The position numbers were made by a program, and so were the translations under genes. A stretch of DNA of 64,000 nucleotides from Streptomyces sp. TLI_105. GTDB taxonomy: Bacteria > Actinomycetota > Actinomycetes > Streptomycetales > Streptomycetaceae. The DNA lies in NCBI RefSeq assembly GCF_900105415.1, contig NZ_FNSM01000001.1, positions 8,192,001-8,256,000 on the forward strand, read 5' to 3'. The notes under the pieces were generated by a model. That model ran no database searches and was not told where the DNA came from. It was given only the letters and a program-made list of their open reading frames with translations. Shown here in pieces: positions 62,705 to 64,000 of this stretch (position 1 is its first letter; every line of letters starts with the position of its first letter).

Positions 62705-63346
62705 ATGACACTCGACCTCATCATCATCGGCGTGGCGATCGCCCTCCACCCGCTGCCGGCCATGGCCCTGATCCTGCTGCTGTCCGGCGACAGGGGCGTA
62801 CGCAAAGGGCTGGCCTTCGTTCTCGCATGGCTGGCCTCGATGGTGCTGGTGATCGGCTGCGTCCTGCTCTTCACAGGCGGGTCCCCGCCCAGAGAGCACA
62901 CGGCTCCCTCGACCGCCGCCCTCGCCGTCAAGCTCGCCATCGGACTCGGGCTGATCCTCTTCGGCGCGTACAAGAAGCGCAAAGAAGCCCGTCCGAGGGC
63001 GGAGCCGACCTGGCTCGGCAAGATGCGCAACGCCTCCGGATGGTCGGCCGCCGGCATGGGCGTCCTGCTGCAGCCGTGGGGTCTCGTCGCCGCGGGGGCC
63101 GCGACCGTGATGAACGCCGACCTGTCCCACGCGGTCACCTGGTTGACGCTGCTGCTCTACTGCCTGCTGTCCACGTCCACTTTCCTGGCGATGGAGCTGT
63201 ACGCGACGTTCCGGCCCGCTCGGGCCGGCGCCAGACTCCAGGCCCTGCTCCACGGGATCACCACGCACCAGGATCAGGCCGTCGTGGTCCTGTCCCTGGT
63301 GGTGGGTTTCTGGCTGACCGGCAAGAGTCTCTACGAACTCACCTGA
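62705..63346 (+). CDS. GAP/Sap-type integral membrane protein, 213 aa
   Basis: The protein has about six hydrophobic segments (MTLDLIIIGVAIALHPLPAMALILLLSG, GLAFVLAWLASMVLVIGCVLLF, LAVKLAIGLGLILFGAYK, MGVLLQPWGLVAAGAATVM, VTWLTLLLYCLLSTSTFLAME, AVVVLSLVVGFWLTGKSLYEL). It fits the actinobacterial GAP family, which includes the mycobacterial sulfolipid-1-addressing protein Sap and relatives that aid glycolipid export. The ATG at 62705 is used. The function here is not certain. Confidence 0.85.
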   Translation: MTLDLIIIGVAIALHPLPAMALILLLSGDRGVRKGLAFVLAWLASMVLVIGCVLLFTGGSPPREHTAPSTAALAVKLAIGLGLILFGAYKKRKEARPRAEPTWLGKMRNASGWSAAGMGVLLQPWGLVAAGAATVMNADLSHAVTWLTLLLYCLLSTSTFLAMELYATFRPARAGARLQALLHGITTHQDQAVVVLSLVVGFWLTGKSLYELT

Positions 63347-63432
63347 CAGCACCGTCCCGGGCGACCCGAGCGTGAGGGAACCAACGGTGCCGGAATCGAA
63401 GACGGCGGCGAGTACGGCCCGGCAACTCCGCG

Positions 63433-63612
63433 GGCGTCATCGTGCACGAGAACGTGTGGACCACACCGCTCGCAGCGGCACTGCGCCGCAGCGGAGCACG
63501 GATGGTGGCCACCGGAAGGATTCGGGCCGAGAACCTCCTGGCGTCTAGGGAGCAAGGAGTGCTCTTCGAAGCCGAGTTCGCGGTCCAGAAGAGCCGCATC
63601 CTCGAAGCCTGA
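63433..63612 (+). pseudogene. C-terminal remnant of a DUF6325-like protein
   Basis: One frame reads NSAGVIVHENVWTTPLAAAL, RRSGARMVATGRIRAENLLA and QSRILEA-like sequence to a stop at 63612. It resembles the C-terminal end of DUF6325/DUF1269-type Streptomyces proteins. No start or N-terminal half is present, and upstream frames suggest an indel. Tentative. Confidence 0.35.
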
Positions 63613-63703
63613 TCGGGACGGGCCCCACCTCTTCCCTTCTCGACTTCCGATCAGCCCCGTACAGGTCCCCGGGTCGTACGGGGCTGAGCCCTGTACGGCC
63701 GGC

Positions 63704-63737
63704 TCTCAGCCCTGTACGGCTCTCAGCCCTGTACGGC
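63704..63737. repeat. Tandem 17-bp repeat at the ClC stop
   Basis: TCTCAGCCCTGTACGGC occurs twice in tandem (63704-63720 and 63721-63737), with a third partial copy just upstream. It includes the stop codon region of the ClC gene, so the 3' end of the gene has been duplicated in small steps. Confidence 0.8.
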
Positions 63738-64000
63738 GTCTCGGCCCCGACCGGCCTCGTCGCCCGCCGTCTCGTCCTCGGGCGGTCGACGGCGCATCAC
63801 CGGCGGGCCCGTCGGGAGCAGCTCGCCGGTGACGAAGGCCGTCACGGCACCCAGGATCACCACCGGGATCGTCTCGGCGTTCCCGAGCACCAGGACCACG
63901 AGGGCGACACTGCTGACCGGCAGCCGCAGAGCGGCTGCCGAGGTGGCGGCCATGCCCGCGGCGACCGCGGGGATGACCCCGAGACCGGGCAGCGGCGCGA
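63723..64000 (-). CDS. ClC-family chloride channel/antiporter, C-terminal part (runs off the window)
   Basis: The visible protein end reads AGMAATSAAALRLPVSSVALVVLVLGNAETIPVVILGAVTAFVTGELLPTGPPVMRRRPPEDE to the stop at 63723. The last helices of a ClC protein (GMAA-RLP-SSV pattern) are recognisable. The N-terminal bulk lies beyond position 64000. It would move chloride across the cytoplasmic membrane, perhaps coupled to protons. The tail (RRRPPEDETAGDEAGRGRDAVQG) is charged and cytoplasmic. Confidence 0.8.
   Translation of the reverse strand, partial: APLPGLGVIPAVAAGMAATSAAALRLPVSSVALVVLVLGNAETIPVVILGAVTAFVTGELLPTGPPVMRRRPPEDETAGDEAGRGRDAVQG

Overview
The window is high-GC actinobacterial DNA, and its gene content points to a Streptomyces chromosome. 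It has a complete single mce locus with YrbE permeases and Mce-associated proteins, a cell-wall protein with an LAxTG class-E sortase signal, PucR, LysR, ArsR, HxlR and TetR regulators each beside small catabolic genes, a GuaB1-type IMP dehydrogenase relative, and GH15 and sulfatase genes. I found no rRNA, tRNA or CRISPR array. All function names come from reading the translations by eye, without a database search.

Region 1 (1-19415) is ordinary chromosomal sequence made of short regulator-plus-enzyme modules: LysR/RidA, ArsR/quinone oxidoreductase, GNAT, guaB1, VOC protein, PRC-barrel stress protein, an orphan substrate-binding protein, PucR/acyl-CoA ligase, a cis-CaaD-like tautomerase, and SDR/HxlR. 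Most divergent promoter regions contain an inverted repeat that could be the regulator's operator. Most convergent gene pairs are separated by a strong GC hairpin.

Region 2 (19629-35803) is the mce locus. Three secreted cell-surface proteins are read leftward. Across a 620-bp regulatory gap an operon is read rightward: ABC ATPase (mceG/mkl), yrbE1A, yrbE1B, mceA-F, then four Mce-associated membrane proteins that look like a duplicated two-gene cassette. Nearly every junction overlaps by 4 bases, so the whole set is probably made together as one envelope-spanning lipid or steroid importer. The gap holds three copies of a TGTCTC-N6-GACA motif. Just beyond, at 36606-38936, is a large LAxTG-anchored surface protein with a nuclease-like D-x10-E-x-K motif.

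Region 3 (39000-50924) begins with a graveyard of gene fragments (39047-40157). It continues with a Tat-type sulfatase, a GH15 glucoamylase/trehalase-like enzyme, and a TetR regulon whose operator half-sites also lie before a tautomerase-fold gene. Next come an SDR/TetR pair and a five-gene leftward operon (MFS exporter, GlcG/HbpS-like protein, SnoaL-like protein, aldo-keto reductase, F420-type LLM oxidoreductase).

Region 4 (50940-63612) is accessory DNA. It contains two copies of a 133-bp direct repeat, remnants of IS5-like, IS1380-like and IS481-like transposases, an intact Cmx-type chloramphenicol exporter abutting an IS481 remnant, frameshifted genes, and a few apparently intact genes (beta-propeller, four-cysteine secreted protein, PLAT-like protein, GAP-family membrane protein). 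The window ends inside a ClC-type channel gene on the minus strand.
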